Notes: generated by a model not told the origin, from the letters alone. A stretch of 64,000 nt of DNA from Variovorax gracilis (GCF_030317115.1 NZ_JASZYF010000015.1:55712-119711), one strand, 5' to 3'. Shown: positions 8,768-17,992, numbered from the stretch's first letter. Translations and numbers: made by a program.

Positions 8768-9151
8768 CTATGGCTTGCGCTTGCCGCTGGCACGCGCGAG
8801 GTTCTGCTGCAGACGCAGTCGCGTGATGCGTTCGATCAGGTCGAAGGGGACAGGTTCGCTCAGCGGGAACCTGAGGTTGCCCTTCTCGCCCGCGTAGGGC
8901 AACAGGGCTTTCTCCAGGCGCGCGTCCCCTTTGACCGGAGGGTAGAAGCCGATGTGCTTCTTGAAGGCGGCGAAGTACACGAGGATGCCGTCCTGCTTGA
9001 ACGCCGGTATGCGGTAGCTGATGGTCTCCTGCGCATCGGGTGCCACGTTGGCGACGGTCTGCCGGACCTTCTGGAGAATCGCCTGCACATCCGGCGCGAA
9101 TCCGCCGATGTACTCGTCGATGGTGGCGGGCACAGCCTTCTGGATCGACAT
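8768..9151 (-). CDS. DUF1801 family protein
   Basis: 127 residues from the ATG at 9151. The order of motifs fits DUF1801/YdhG-like proteins: TIDEYIGGFAPDVQAIL, then QETISYRIPAFKQDG, FAAFKKHIGFYPP and KGNLRFPLSEPVP. The family is small and cytosolic, related to frataxin-like folds, with no proven reaction. The start was chosen because AGGTGA sits four to five bases before it; an in-frame ATG at 9181 would add ten residues (MPKDRAHPGE) without a better ribosome site. It is the only leftward gene in this stretch. Confidence 0.8.
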   Translation of the reverse strand: MSIQKAVPATIDEYIGGFAPDVQAILQKVRQTVANVAPDAQETISYRIPAFKQDGILVYFAAFKKHIGFYPPVKGDARLEKALLPYAGEKGNLRFPLSEPVPFDLIERITRLRLQQNLARASGKRKP

Positions 9152-9340
9152 TTCACCTGGATGCGCACGGTCTTTCGGCATGGTGGGTCCGCCAAGTAGG
9201 TGTTGCCTCGGATGGCGGCCGGCCGCCGCCGCACAGGGCCGGCGCAAGGGGGTCGAAGCGCCCGGCCGACCCGCATGGTCTGAGTTCGCGTCTATGCTAT
9301 TCGACCGCAAGACGATCCCCAACTCCAGCATCTATCGACC

Positions 9341-9706
9341 ATGCCAAAAGAACCCGAGACCCATGGCGCGCCGTTGCGGCGCTTTGTCGACCCCGCGTAC
9401 CAGCCTCTGTGCGCCAATCTCGCCGAGGTGCGCGACCACATCGATGCACTCGACCGAAAGATCGTCGCGCTGCTCGCCGAGCGCGGCCGCTACGTGAAGG
9501 ATGCCGCCCGCTTCAAGCGTGACGCGTTCCAGGTGTCAGCGCCGCAGCGCCAGCAGGAGGTGCTTGAAAAGGTCAGGGCGCTCGCCGAGCAGGAGGGCGC
9601 CTACCCGGAAGTGGTCGAAGGCTGCTACCGTGCCTTGATGGCCGGGTTCATCGCGCGCGAACTGCACGATCATCAGCAGATGGTGGATGTGGAGGGAGGC
9701 GCATGA
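9341..9706 (+). CDS. Chorismate mutase-like protein (AroQ fold)
   Basis: 121 residues. The helical AroQ signature is seen in LAEVRDHIDALDRKIVALLAERGRYVKDAARFK: the 'R..ID.LD..i..LLaeR' helix, then a basic segment and a third helix with APQRQQEVLEKVR. Such proteins interconvert chorismate and prephenate or, in the PchB group, cleave isochorismate. Which applies cannot be told here. Its stop overlaps the start of the next gene (ATGA at 9703), so it is coupled to a Bug-type solute receptor. That pairing suggests a role in uptake or breakdown of a cyclic carboxylic acid rather than in aromatic amino-acid synthesis. No signal peptide is present. Confidence 0.8.
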   Translation: MPKEPETHGAPLRRFVDPAYQPLCANLAEVRDHIDALDRKIVALLAERGRYVKDAARFKRDAFQVSAPQRQQEVLEKVRALAEQEGAYPEVVEGCYRALMAGFIARELHDHQQMVDVEGGA

Positions 9707-10692
9707 AGCAGCTGAACCTCCGCCTTCACCTTCGGGCAGTGGCCGCAGCCTCCTGCGCCGCGTTCGGCGCTCACGCCGCGCAGGCGCAGGAGTGGCCCCA
9801 GCGCCCGGTCCGGATCGTGGTGCCGTTCGCGGCCGGGTCATCGCCCGACATCCTTGCCCGCATCGTCAACGACAAGCTCTCCGGGCGCATCGGCCAGCCG
9901 CTGATCGTCGACAACAAGCCGGGCGCCGGCGGCAACTCGGGTACCGATCAGGCCTCGAAGGCGGCACCCGACGGCTACACCTTCCTGCTGTCGGTGAACG
10001 CGCCGCTGGTCTACAACACGGTCCTCTACAAGAACCTGCCGTACGATCCATTCAAGGACTTGGTGCCGGTGTCGCTCGCCGCCACCACGCCCAACGTTTG
10101 CGCAGTCTCGAATGCGCTGAACGTCGACTCCGTCAAGGGCTGGCTCGCGGCCATGAAGCAGAACCCCGGGAAGTTCAACTTCGCGTCGACCGGAAACGGC
10201 TCGATCTCGCACCTGGGCGTCGAGCTGATCAAGCTCAAGACGAACTCCTTCGCCGTCCACATTCCGTATGCGTCCTCGGGCCAGGCCGTCACGGCCATCA
10301 TCCAGGGAGACGTGCAGTACGCCTGCCTGCCTCCCGTCACGGTGATGCCACAGGCCAACGCTGGCCGCCTCAAGCCCCTGGCTGTGACTTCCGCCGAGCG
10401 TTCGGCGCTGTTGCCGGACTTGCCCACGCTGCGCGAGTCAGGCCTGCCCGACATCCAGGCCGTGCCGTGGTTCGCATACATGGCACCGAAGGGCACGCCT
10501 TCCGAGGTCGTGCAGCGCATGAGCCGGGAGATCGCGGCGGTGCTGAAGGATCCTGAGACACAAGGCCGCTTGAAAGCCGCCTACTTCGACCCTGTCGGCA
10601 GCACGCCCGAGGCGCTCTCCCAGTTCATGAGCGATGAGCTGCGTCGCTGGAAGCCGGTCATCGAACGTGCCGGCCTGAAACCCGACAACTGA
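9703..10692 (+). CDS. Tripartite tricarboxylate transporter receptor (Bug/TctC family)
   Basis: 329 residues. A Sec signal ends near AHAAQA, followed by the Bug hallmark strand WPQRPVRIVVPFAAG and the ligand-loop region PDILARIVNDKL...NKPGAGGNSGT. Later motifs (PDGYTFLLS, IPYASSGQAVTAIIQGDVQY, LPDLPTLRESG) are standard. The protein binds a carboxylate in the periplasm; Burkholderiales carry many orphan copies without TctA/TctB, as here. Its ATG overlaps the stop of the chorismate-mutase-like gene, giving a two-gene unit. Ligand unknown. Confidence 0.93.
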   Translation: MKQLNLRLHLRAVAAASCAAFGAHAAQAQEWPQRPVRIVVPFAAGSSPDILARIVNDKLSGRIGQPLIVDNKPGAGGNSGTDQASKAAPDGYTFLLSVNAPLVYNTVLYKNLPYDPFKDLVPVSLAATTPNVCAVSNALNVDSVKGWLAAMKQNPGKFNFASTGNGSISHLGVELIKLKTNSFAVHIPYASSGQAVTAIIQGDVQYACLPPVTVMPQANAGRLKPLAVTSAERSALLPDLPTLRESGLPDIQAVPWFAYMAPKGTPSEVVQRMSREIAAVLKDPETQGRLKAAYFDPVGSTPEALSQFMSDELRRWKPVIERAGLKPDN

Positions 10693-10808
10693 AGCCGAGG
10701 CCGCGGCCTTCAGGCAGTCCTGCTTCGGGGTCGCATGGCTGGCCAGGGCGGCGGCCGTCTCACATGAGCCGAGGTCGGGCCGCCGGGGACATCGCGCTCG
10801 ACACCGGC

Positions 10809-11225
10809 TCACGTCGCCCCCGGGCGCTGCCGAAGCCACTCCTCGGCCACCGCCACGAACAAGTCGACGTTCTCTTCGACATCTTCCTGCAGATGCCGTC
10901 GCGCCGCCTCTTGCGCGATTGCATCGCCGGCCAGCCAGACTCGCTGCGCCTCATCGTCGGCAGGCGGCTCGGAGGCGCCCCAGGCCTGCGCGTAAAGGGC
11001 GAGCGCCTCATCGGCTGGCAAGTCGCCGCCAAGTATCCCAACACTCGACAGCAGACCTCGTCGATCACTGAGTTCGATGAAGACGCTGATCTCGTCGCCC
11101 AGTTGAACGATTGATGCGTCCAGTCCACCACCGGTCAGCACCTTCAGCAGATCCTCCGGCTCGGCCGTGCAGATCCAGTCGTCCGTCGCGCGGACCAGCC
11201 TTTCAGCGAGTTCGTCGTTAGTCAT
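10809..11225 (-). CDS. Hypothetical acidic protein
   Basis: 138 residues from the ATG at 11225 (MTNDELAERL). It is acidic and mostly helical with a beta-rich middle (SIVQLGDEISVFIEL), and ends in a helix containing EDVEENVDLFVAVAEEW. There is no signal peptide or membrane segment. The overall size, acidity and alternation loosely recall secretion or assembly chaperones of the CesT type, but I see no diagnostic motif and do not assign that function. The open frame extends upstream to 11354, but the first 43 codons read poorly. Confidence 0.5.
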   Translation of the reverse strand: MTNDELAERLVRATDDWICTAEPEDLLKVLTGGGLDASIVQLGDEISVFIELSDRRGLLSSVGILGGDLPADEALALYAQAWGASEPPADDEAQRVWLAGDAIAQEAARRHLQEDVEENVDLFVAVAEEWLRQRPGAT

Positions 11226-11328
11226 GGTCAGAAACAAGGACTCCGTTCTAGCCAGATCGGTACACCCACGCAAGTCTCTCAGATGGCCGGCATTCCGGGC
11301 CGAGTGGGGCGCGATAGATTCTGTGCGC

Positions 11329-12594
11329 CTAAGTGGCCCGTTGGGAAAGCGCATGGTGCCCTACCTTGCCTCTTGCCCGGAGCAGCAGCGTGACGGCGAT
11401 CGTCATGTTCAGCAGGTTCCACGCGATGCCATTGACGAACGCGGCGTGATAGCTACCGGTGAGGTCGAAGACCTTGCCTGACATCCACCCTCCCAGCGCC
11501 ATGCCCAGCAGCGTGCAGCCGATGATGGTGCCTACCCGGGCGCTGGCCTCGGCCGGCGGGAAATGCTCGCGCACGATGATGGCGTACGAAGGCACGATGC
11601 CCCCCTGGAAAAGACCGAACATCGCCGAGACCACGAACAGCGGCACCATCCCGTCGAAGGGCAGGAACAGGAACAGCGCGGCGCATTGCAGCACCGATCC
11701 GAGCAGCAGCGTGCGCAACCCGCCGATGCGATCGCAGATCGCGCCCGAGACCAGGCGGCTGACGATCCCGCAGGCCAGCATCAGCGACAGCATCTGCGCC
11801 CCGCGCGCGGCGCCATAACCGAGGTCGGTGCAATAGGCAACGATGTGCACTTGTGGCATCGACATGGCCACGCAGCAGGCCACGCCCGCCACGCACAGCA
11901 GCCCCTGCGCGGCGCCGAGGCTGAGGCCAAAGGGCCGCAGGGTCGACATCGCGACCGGACCGTCTGCCGCGGCATGCGGTGCAGCGGCCATGACCATTGC
12001 CGGCGGTCGTGCCCGCATGAAGAGCGCGAGCCCGGCCATTGCCAGGCCACAGAAAAGACCCAGGCCCAGATAGGTCGCGCGCCAGCCGGCCTGCTCCACG
12101 AACATCTGGACGATCGGCGGCCAGACCGCGCCCGCCACGTAGTTGCCGCTGGCGCACACTGCCACGGCCACGCCACGGCGCTTGACGAACCACAGTGAGG
12201 TGTCGGCCACGAGCGGCGCGAAGACGGCGCCGCTGCCCAGGCCGACGAGCGCGCCCTGGACCAGCGAGAACGCCAGGATGCCGGTGGCGAAACTGGAGGC
12301 GATGTAGCCGAGCCCCACGCACACGGCGCCGGCCAGCAGCGGCCACATCACGCCAAACCGGTCGGCCAGCTTGCCCATGACCACGCCGCCCAGGCCGAAG
12401 CCGATCATCAGCAGCGTGTAGGGCAGCGAGGCTTCGGCGCGCGCCACGCCGAAGTCGGCCTGCACTGCGGAGAGCACCACCGACACGACGTACATGCCGC
12501 TGCTGCCCACCGTCATGATCAGCAGCGTGACTGCCAGGCGCCACATCGCATAGCGCGAGTCGACCTGGTGCTGCAATGCACCGCTCATGACCAT
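11329..12594 (-). CDS. Major facilitator superfamily transporter
   Basis: 421 residues with about twelve hydrophobic segments. The MFS signature between helices 2 and 3 reads GVVMGKLADRFGV, and its repeat in the second half lies near SRLVSGAICDRIGG. N- and C-terminal halves are separated by a loop near residue 200 (RARPPAMVMAAAP). The pattern resembles oxalate/formate or monocarboxylate-type carriers, but substrate is undetermined. Two adjacent ATGs (12594 and 12588) could serve; neither has a strong ribosome site. The frame opens further upstream to 12675, but that part reads poorly. Confidence 0.88.
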   Translation of the reverse strand: MVMSGALQHQVDSRYAMWRLAVTLLIMTVGSSGMYVVSVVLSAVQADFGVARAEASLPYTLLMIGFGLGGVVMGKLADRFGVMWPLLAGAVCVGLGYIASSFATGILAFSLVQGALVGLGSGAVFAPLVADTSLWFVKRRGVAVAVCASGNYVAGAVWPPIVQMFVEQAGWRATYLGLGLFCGLAMAGLALFMRARPPAMVMAAAPHAAADGPVAMSTLRPFGLSLGAAQGLLCVAGVACCVAMSMPQVHIVAYCTDLGYGAARGAQMLSLMLACGIVSRLVSGAICDRIGGLRTLLLGSVLQCAALFLFLPFDGMVPLFVVSAMFGLFQGGIVPSYAIIVREHFPPAEASARVGTIIGCTLLGMALGGWMSGKVFDLTGSYHAAFVNGIAWNLLNMTIAVTLLLRARGKVGHHALSQRAT

Positions 12595-12767
12595 AACCCG
12601 CGCAAGTCGATCGCCAACATCGCCCCAGTATATGAACCACGTGGGCGCTGGCGTGTCGCCGACTACCGCGAGCATGAATCATGCGACCTGGCGGGCGGCC
12701 TCGTTGCCGTGTGAACGCGCGCGGTCCGGCATCGATTGGTGTGCCCCGCCGGCGCCGTTGGACCGCC

Positions 12768-13040
12768 TCAGGCTGCGGTCATCGGCTCGATGACGGCGCG
12801 CACCTCGGTGACCTTGCTCGCCGGGAAGCCGCTCAACTCGGCATGTTCGTACACCGACGACTCGTGATCGGCGAGGTAGACGCAGAAGGTCTTGTCTTCG
12901 ACGACGTAAGACTGAACCCACTGCACCTTGCCCGCCAGCTTGGCCAGGGCCGCATTGGAGGTGGTCGAGGCCTCCTTGAGTTGCCGGCCATTCAACTGCC
13001 CCACGCCGGGCAGGTCGCGTTCGATCAGAAAGCGCTTCAT
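12768..13040 (-). CDS. DUF4242 family small protein
   Basis: 90 residues, matching the DUF4242 ferredoxin-like fold: MKRFLIERDLPGVG at the start, a central strand WVQSYVVEDKTFCVYLADHE and a final helix-strand with VTEVRAVIEP. Some members bind nickel; most are uncharacterised. An AAGGAG ribosome site six bases before the ATG at 13040 fixes the start and rules out the longer in-frame opening to 13283, which would run through the promoter region. It is divergent from the LysR regulator next door (about 226 bp between starts), the arrangement expected of a LysR target. Confidence 0.85.
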   Translation of the reverse strand: MKRFLIERDLPGVGQLNGRQLKEASTTSNAALAKLAGKVQWVQSYVVEDKTFCVYLADHESSVYEHAELSGFPASKVTEVRAVIEPMTAA

Positions 13041-13266
13041 GAATACTCCTTGAAGAAAGACCCACGGCAGTGAAAGACCCTGCGGTCGTGCCGTGGGGCA
13101 GGCGACCGTCGGCATGCGTTGACGCGCGTCGAGCTCCGTCTCCGCCTCTGTCCCATCTCGTCTGAGCAAAGGCGTCGCATGAGTCATCTTCATCGATCCC
13201 GGTAGATGGCTCAAATGCTTTGTGTTGCGCTCACTTGAATCATGTTCAAGCGTAAGATGCCAAGCC

Positions 13267-14163
13267 ATGACCTTGTCGGCCACTCTGGTCCATCAGCTGC
13301 GCGCGTTCGAGGCGGTCGGACGGCACGGCAGCTTCAAGCGCGCAGCGGATGAACTGAGCGTCACACAGTCGGCCCTGAGCCATCAGGTCCGACATCTCGA
13401 GCAACACCTTGGCGTCGCGTTGCTGCTGCGACTGCACCGACGCATCGAGATGACGGACGAGGGTCGACAGCTGTGCGCGGATTGCACAGCGGGACTCCAG
13501 ACGCTCGAGCGCGCCGTGCGGCAGCTCACGCACACCGATGCGGAAAGCACACTGACCGTCGGCGTGGCACCCTATTTTTCGGCACGATGGCTCACGCCCA
13601 GGCTGGGTCGCTGGTGGGCCCGGCATCCGAATATCGACCTGCAGCTCCGACACGCGTACCAGCCAGCGGACTTCCTGCATGACAAGGTCGACGCTGGCAT
13701 CAGCTGGGGCCACGGCAACTGGGACGAAGCGGAAGTGAAGCCCGTGCTGACGGGCGAACTCGTCGCCGTCTGCAGTCCTGCCCTGAAGAGCCTGGACGCA
13801 GTGGCCAAGGACATCGGGACATTGACCCGTCAACGGCTGATGTGCGAGTTCGATCGGCGCCATTGGGAACTCTGGTTCCGCAATGCGGGCGTCGTGGTCA
13901 GCCGAAAGCTCGATGTCGTCGTATTCGACGACTCGCACGCGCTGCGCCGCGCCGCGCTGGAGGGCCATGGCGTCGCTCTCTTCTTCCGCGGACTGGTCCA
14001 GGAAGATCTCGCCTCAGGGCAGCTCGTGCAGATTCTCGATGTGCACATCGACCCCGGAAGCGCGTACTACTTTGTGCGCCCGAAAGGCAAGCCGATCGGC
14101 CCCAAGCTCGCCGCGTTCCAGCGATGGCTGATGGACGAGGTGCGGCGCGCGCCCTTTGCGTAG
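13267..14163 (+). CDS. LysR family transcriptional regulator, GcvA-like
   Basis: 298 residues. The N-terminal winged helix-turn-helix reads LRAFEAVGRHGSFKRAADEL then VTQSALSHQVRHLEQHLG, which is the GcvA/AmpR-type version. A co-inducer-binding domain follows (LTVGVAPYFSARWLTPRLGRW and onward), ending near FQRWLMDEVR. It likely controls the divergent DUF4242 gene and itself. The ATG at 13267 gives the standard LysR N-terminus; an in-frame opening at 13222 adds 15 residues with no support. Confidence 0.92.
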   Translation: MTLSATLVHQLRAFEAVGRHGSFKRAADELSVTQSALSHQVRHLEQHLGVALLLRLHRRIEMTDEGRQLCADCTAGLQTLERAVRQLTHTDAESTLTVGVAPYFSARWLTPRLGRWWARHPNIDLQLRHAYQPADFLHDKVDAGISWGHGNWDEAEVKPVLTGELVAVCSPALKSLDAVAKDIGTLTRQRLMCEFDRRHWELWFRNAGVVVSRKLDVVVFDDSHALRRAALEGHGVALFFRGLVQEDLASGQLVQILDVHIDPGSAYYFVRPKGKPIGPKLAAFQRWLMDEVRRAPFA

Positions 14164-14558
14164 CTGCGAGAGTTTCGCTGCTGCCCGGCGACGGATCGGC
14201 GCAGGGGGTGGAGATCGAGTTGCAGCCCGGCTCCTGAGGGCACGCGTTTCCGAGCGCTTCGAAGATGCGCGATTCGTGCGTTGCCGACCCCCTCTTTTGG
14301 GGAATCGCGCGCCTTGGATGTGCGCTACAAACCGCCATCCGCTCCGTCAACGAGGTGCCTCATGCGCGCGCGGCGGCTGCATCCCACGGCCGATCGACGT
14401 CGTTGCGCTCCCGTGCCTGGAAGCTGAGCGGGACTCCATGACGCCTCGCAAACCGCAGCAAAAAAGCGAACGCACCGCGGAAGACTTTAGTACTATCAAT
14501 GTTGTCATTTCGCTTGGCAACGAGATTCAATGACGCCCTCTGCCAGCGGAGGTACCCC
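14164..14558 (+). other. Intergenic region upstream of the FecR-domain gene
   Basis: 395 bp between the LysR gene and the exported FecR-domain gene. No gene, RNA or repeat is recognised. An AT-richer patch around 14480-14520 could hold the promoter of the downstream signalling run. The GGAGG ribosome site at 14548-14552 ends the region. Confidence 0.45.
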
Positions 14559-15521
14559 TTGCGGCTCACGAAGAAATCGTTCCTGCTGGGCATCGCGATC
14601 CTGCTCGCGTCGTCGCTGGTCTGCGCGCAATCTTCCAGCGTCGTTGGCATCGTCGAAGGCAGCGCCACGCTGATCCGCCAGACCACGCGCTACGCGCTCG
14701 CCGAAGGCGTGGCGTTGAACGAGCAGGACATCATCGAGACAGCTCCCGGCGCTTTTGCCCAGATCGAACTTCCCGGGGGGGTGCTGGTCGGCATCGGTGA
14801 ATCGACGCGGCTGATGTTGCGGCCTCGGGTCGGCAAGGGGCTGACGGCGCCGCCTCTGTATCTGCTCCAGGGCTGGCTCAAGACCAGCAGCAGCGGGGCC
14901 TTCGGCTTTGTGAGCCCGACGTTGGAGGTCGCGACGCAAGCCGCCACGACCGTGGCCTACACCAAGGGCGCGCAGTACGACGTGTTCGTCGAGACCGGCT
15001 CCGCCAAGCTGACGCAGCGCGATGGCGCCCAGACTGTCTCGCAACTGGCCAGCGGCGACTTCGCACAACGGCGCGAAGGCGGCACACCGACGGTTGCGCG
15101 GAGCGCCTCGCCCGAGTTCCTGGCCAAAGTGCCGCGCCAGTTCCGCGACCGGCTGCCGGCGCGCGGCGAGCGCTTCGCCAAGCGCAACGTTGCACCCAAG
15201 GCGCTCGGCGAGATCACCTACGCCGATGTGGCCGCCTGGCTGCGCACCGAGCCGGCGCTGCGTCTGCCGCTGCTGCCGTTGTGGCGGCCGCGCGCGGCGG
15301 CCGACTTGACCTTCCGGGCGGAGGCCAAGGCCAATCTGGCGCAGCACCCCGAATGGGAACAGTATGCGGACCCCGAGGGCTATGCGCGCCGCCTGGCCGC
15401 AGAGGCCGAGCGCCGGCGCGCGCGCGAGGCAGCGCGCCAGGCCGCCCGTGCCGCCGCCGCCGCTGCGGCCGCTGCCGCTGCCGCTTCCCCGAGCACCAGC
15501 GCGGGGTCGGGTAAACCATAG
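14559..15521 (+). CDS. Exported FecR-domain protein
   Basis: 320 residues. I place the start at the TTG at 14559: GGAGG lies six bases before it, and translation then opens with a clean Sec signal (RLTKKSFLLGIAILLASS... VCAQ). The longer ATG frame from 14499 would put 20 polar residues before the signal. The mature part begins with a FecR beta-barrel domain (VGIVEGSATLIRQ, ENEQ-like loop, GAFAQIELPGG), then a strand repeat up to residue about 170. The C-terminus is a polar, Glu/Arg/Ala-rich helix ending in an alanine run and Ser/Gly tail. It is periplasmic, probably sensing or scaffolding, and is first of a five-gene rightward run leading into the type VI regulators. Confidence 0.75.
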   Translation: MRLTKKSFLLGIAILLASSLVCAQSSSVVGIVEGSATLIRQTTRYALAEGVALNEQDIIETAPGAFAQIELPGGVLVGIGESTRLMLRPRVGKGLTAPPLYLLQGWLKTSSSGAFGFVSPTLEVATQAATTVAYTKGAQYDVFVETGSAKLTQRDGAQTVSQLASGDFAQRREGGTPTVARSASPEFLAKVPRQFRDRLPARGERFAKRNVAPKALGEITYADVAAWLRTEPALRLPLLPLWRPRAAADLTFRAEAKANLAQHPEWEQYADPEGYARRLAAEAERRRAREAARQAARAAAAAAAAAAAASPSTSAGSGKP

Positions 15522-15583
15522 CAACCGTCGCGCGTCTCGCCGCAACTCAGCGACCAACGACAGCCTCGACTGGAGAACCTTCC

Positions 15584-16456
15584 ATGCGCCTCTTGCTCAA
15601 GTTCAACCTGATCTTCCTGGTGGTCTTCGTTGCCGGAGTGCTTGGCGCCGGCAAGGTTTCCTATGACCTGCTGCAAAGCAACGCCAAGCAGGAGGTGCTC
15701 AACCATGCGCGCCTGACGATGGAAAAGGCCGTGGCGGTACGCACCTACACCAACGACCAGATCCGCCCGCTGCTCGAAACGCAGATGAAATACACCTTCC
15801 TGCCCCAGACGGTGCCGGCCTACTCCGCCACCGAAGTGCTGGCGACGCTGGCCAAGAGTTTCCCCGACTACACCTACAAGGAAGCGACGCTGAATCCGAC
15901 CAATCCGCGCGACCGGGCCGTCGATTGGGAAGCCGACATCGTGAATCGCTTTCGCACCCAGGCCGACCAGAAGGAGTTCGTGGGCGAGCGCGAGTCGGGC
16001 ACCGGTCGGGCGCTCTACGTCGCCCGCCCGCTGCGCATCACGAACGCCGCCTGCCTGGCATGCCACAGCACGGTCGAGGCGGCGCCCCGCACACTGATCG
16101 ACAAGTACGGTTCGGCCAATGGGTTCGGCTGGCAACTGAACGAGGTGATCGGCGCGCAGGTGGTGTCGGTGCCCATGTCGGTGCCGCTGGCACGTGCCGA
16201 CCAGGTTTTCAAGGTCTTCATGACTTCACTGATCGGCATCTTCGTGGCCATCGGCATCGTGTTGAACCTGATGCTCTATCTGCTCGTGATCCGACCCGTG
16301 ACGGCGCTGTCGAAGCTCGCCAACCGTGTCAGCCTGGGCGAACTCGATGCACCGGCCTTCGCAACGCACGGGCGTGACGAGATCGGGACACTGGCCCAGT
16401 CGTTCGCGCGCATGCGCCACAGCCTCGATCACGCCATCAAGATGCTCGACGCCTGA
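15584..16456 (+). CDS. Membrane sensor with Tll0287-like haem domain and HAMP
   Basis: 290 residues. An N-terminal membrane helix (LLKFNLIFLVVFVAGVLGAG) is followed by a periplasmic DUF3365/Tll0287-like domain with a c-type haem motif CLACH (Cys157, Cys160, His161). A second helix (about residues 210-235) leads to a HAMP domain (VIRPVTALSKLANRVSLGEL). There is no kinase, cyclase or methyl-accepting domain after the HAMP, so the output must act through a partner. The gene lies 62 bp after the FecR gene and 14 bp before the Ser/Thr kinase gene. A redox or ligand signal passed to that kinase is a reasonable inference from position, not shown. Confidence 0.85.
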   Translation: MRLLLKFNLIFLVVFVAGVLGAGKVSYDLLQSNAKQEVLNHARLTMEKAVAVRTYTNDQIRPLLETQMKYTFLPQTVPAYSATEVLATLAKSFPDYTYKEATLNPTNPRDRAVDWEADIVNRFRTQADQKEFVGERESGTGRALYVARPLRITNAACLACHSTVEAAPRTLIDKYGSANGFGWQLNEVIGAQVVSVPMSVPLARADQVFKVFMTSLIGIFVAIGIVLNLMLYLLVIRPVTALSKLANRVSLGELDAPAFATHGRDEIGTLAQSFARMRHSLDHAIKMLDA

Positions 16457-16470
16457 GCCTCATCACGCCC

Positions 16471-17979
16471 ATGCCCGCACCCACCCCGCTCTTTGTCGGT
16501 CCATACCCGATCCGCGGCGTGGTCGGCTCGGGCGCGATGGGCATGGTCTACCTGGCGCACGACCTGGCCATCGACCGTCCGGTGGCGATCAAGACAATCC
16601 ACCGTCGCCTGCTCGAATCCAGCGAAGACGAACCGAGCGCGACGGCGCGCTTTCGCGTCGAAGCGAAGGCGGCCGGGCGGCTGACGCACCGCAACATCGT
16701 CTCGGTCTACCAGTTCGGCGAAGACAGCGACTGCGCCTACATCGTCATGGAGTACGTCGCCGGGCGAAACCTGCGCGACTACATCCAGGCACCGCGCAAG
16801 CTCGACGTTTCGCAGGTGCTGTGCCTGATGCTGCAACTGCTCGACGGCTTGCACTACGCCCACGAGCGCGGCATTGTGCACCGCGATATCAAGCCGGCGA
16901 ATCTGCTGATTGCCGACGACGGGCGCCTCAAGATCACCGATTTCGGTATTGCGCGAACCGAGTCGTCGAACTTGACCCGCCGCAGTTCCGTCATCGGGTC
17001 ACCCGGCTACATCGCCCCCGAGCAGTACACCGATCGCGAAGTCGACCGCCGCGTCGATGTGTTCTCGGCGGGCGTACTGCTCTATCAGATGCTGAGCGGG
17101 ACGACGCCATTCGCCGGCACCGACGAGGCGATCATGTACAAGATCGTCTACGAGCCGCACAAGCCGCTGAGCGAGGTGACGAACGACACCGAGCTCGAGC
17201 CATTCGATGCGGTGCTCGATCGGGCCCTGGCGAAGGATCCGGCGCAGCGCTATGCGAGCGCCTTGGCGATGCGAACAGCGCTGCAGGCACTCGCCACGGA
17301 GGCGGTGCCCGATGTGCTTTCGGCCGACATGGTGCTCCCTCCGCGGCTCGAGGCCCTTGAGGCGAAGGCGGCGGCCGCGAAGGATCGTGACTCGCCCGGC
17401 CCCCCCAAGCCGCACGCGCCATCGGTCGTGTCCACACCTGGCTCGGCGTCGGCACCCTCGACGCCCTCGAAGTCGGTGCCCGGCACCGGCCCGCCGTCGG
17501 TCCCTGTGCCGACCGGCTGGGACACCGCGGCGCTGGCCGAGGTCGAACGCGAACTCGCCCAGCATGTCGGGCCGGTGGCTCGCGTCCTGGTGCGCCGCGC
17601 CGCGCGGGGGCTCACCTCGCTGGCGGCAGTGCGCCACGCCGTCGCCAGTTCGATCGTCGATTTCGAAGCGCGCGAGCGCTTCCTGGCCAAGGCCGGTGCG
17701 CCGCGCACTGCGACCGTGGCTACGGCAGCAGCCACCGACTTCCAGGCCACGCAACCCGAGGGCGAAGCGCCGGGCGGCATGCCGATGCGCGAGGGTGACA
17801 TCGACAAGGCGGTCTCTGCACTGCTGTCCTCGCTGGGTCCGATTGCGCGGGTTGTCGCCAAGCGCTGCGCCGCGAAGTCGCAAACTCGCGAGCAGTTCGT
17901 CGCCCACGTGGTCGATCAGCTCACGCCAGGCATCGATGCCCGCCGGGTGCAGGCCGATCTCTGGCGTGCCCTGGGCTGA
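16471..17979 (+). CDS. ppkA: Serine/threonine protein kinase of the type VI post-translational switch (PpkA-like)
   Basis: 502 residues. Complete Hanks-type kinase domain in residues 10-270: glycine loop GSGAMGMVY (19-27), ATP Lys41, catalytic HRDIKPANLL with Asp139, DFG at 157-159 and an APEQY substrate lobe. After a Pro/Ser linker the C-terminus holds two related helical repeats, each beginning with a GPxARV motif (QHVGPVARVLVRRAA and SSLGPIARVVAKRCA). No transmembrane helix is visible, unlike many PpkA proteins, so it may depend on the HAMP sensor upstream. With the FHA and PP2C genes it forms the threonine-phosphorylation pathway that controls type VI secretion. It slightly overlaps or abuts the next gene. 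Confidence 0.9.
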   Translation: MPAPTPLFVGPYPIRGVVGSGAMGMVYLAHDLAIDRPVAIKTIHRRLLESSEDEPSATARFRVEAKAAGRLTHRNIVSVYQFGEDSDCAYIVMEYVAGRNLRDYIQAPRKLDVSQVLCLMLQLLDGLHYAHERGIVHRDIKPANLLIADDGRLKITDFGIARTESSNLTRRSSVIGSPGYIAPEQYTDREVDRRVDVFSAGVLLYQMLSGTTPFAGTDEAIMYKIVYEPHKPLSEVTNDTELEPFDAVLDRALAKDPAQRYASALAMRTALQALATEAVPDVLSADMVLPPRLEALEAKAAAAKDRDSPGPPKPHAPSVVSTPGSASAPSTPSKSVPGTGPPSVPVPTGWDTAALAEVERELAQHVGPVARVLVRRAARGLTSLAAVRHAVASSIVDFEARERFLAKAGAPRTATVATAAATDFQATQPEGEAPGGMPMREGDIDKAVSALLSSLGPIARVVAKRCAAKSQTREQFVAHVVDQLTPGIDARRVQADLWRALG

Positions 17980-17992
17980 ATTCGAGATCGCC

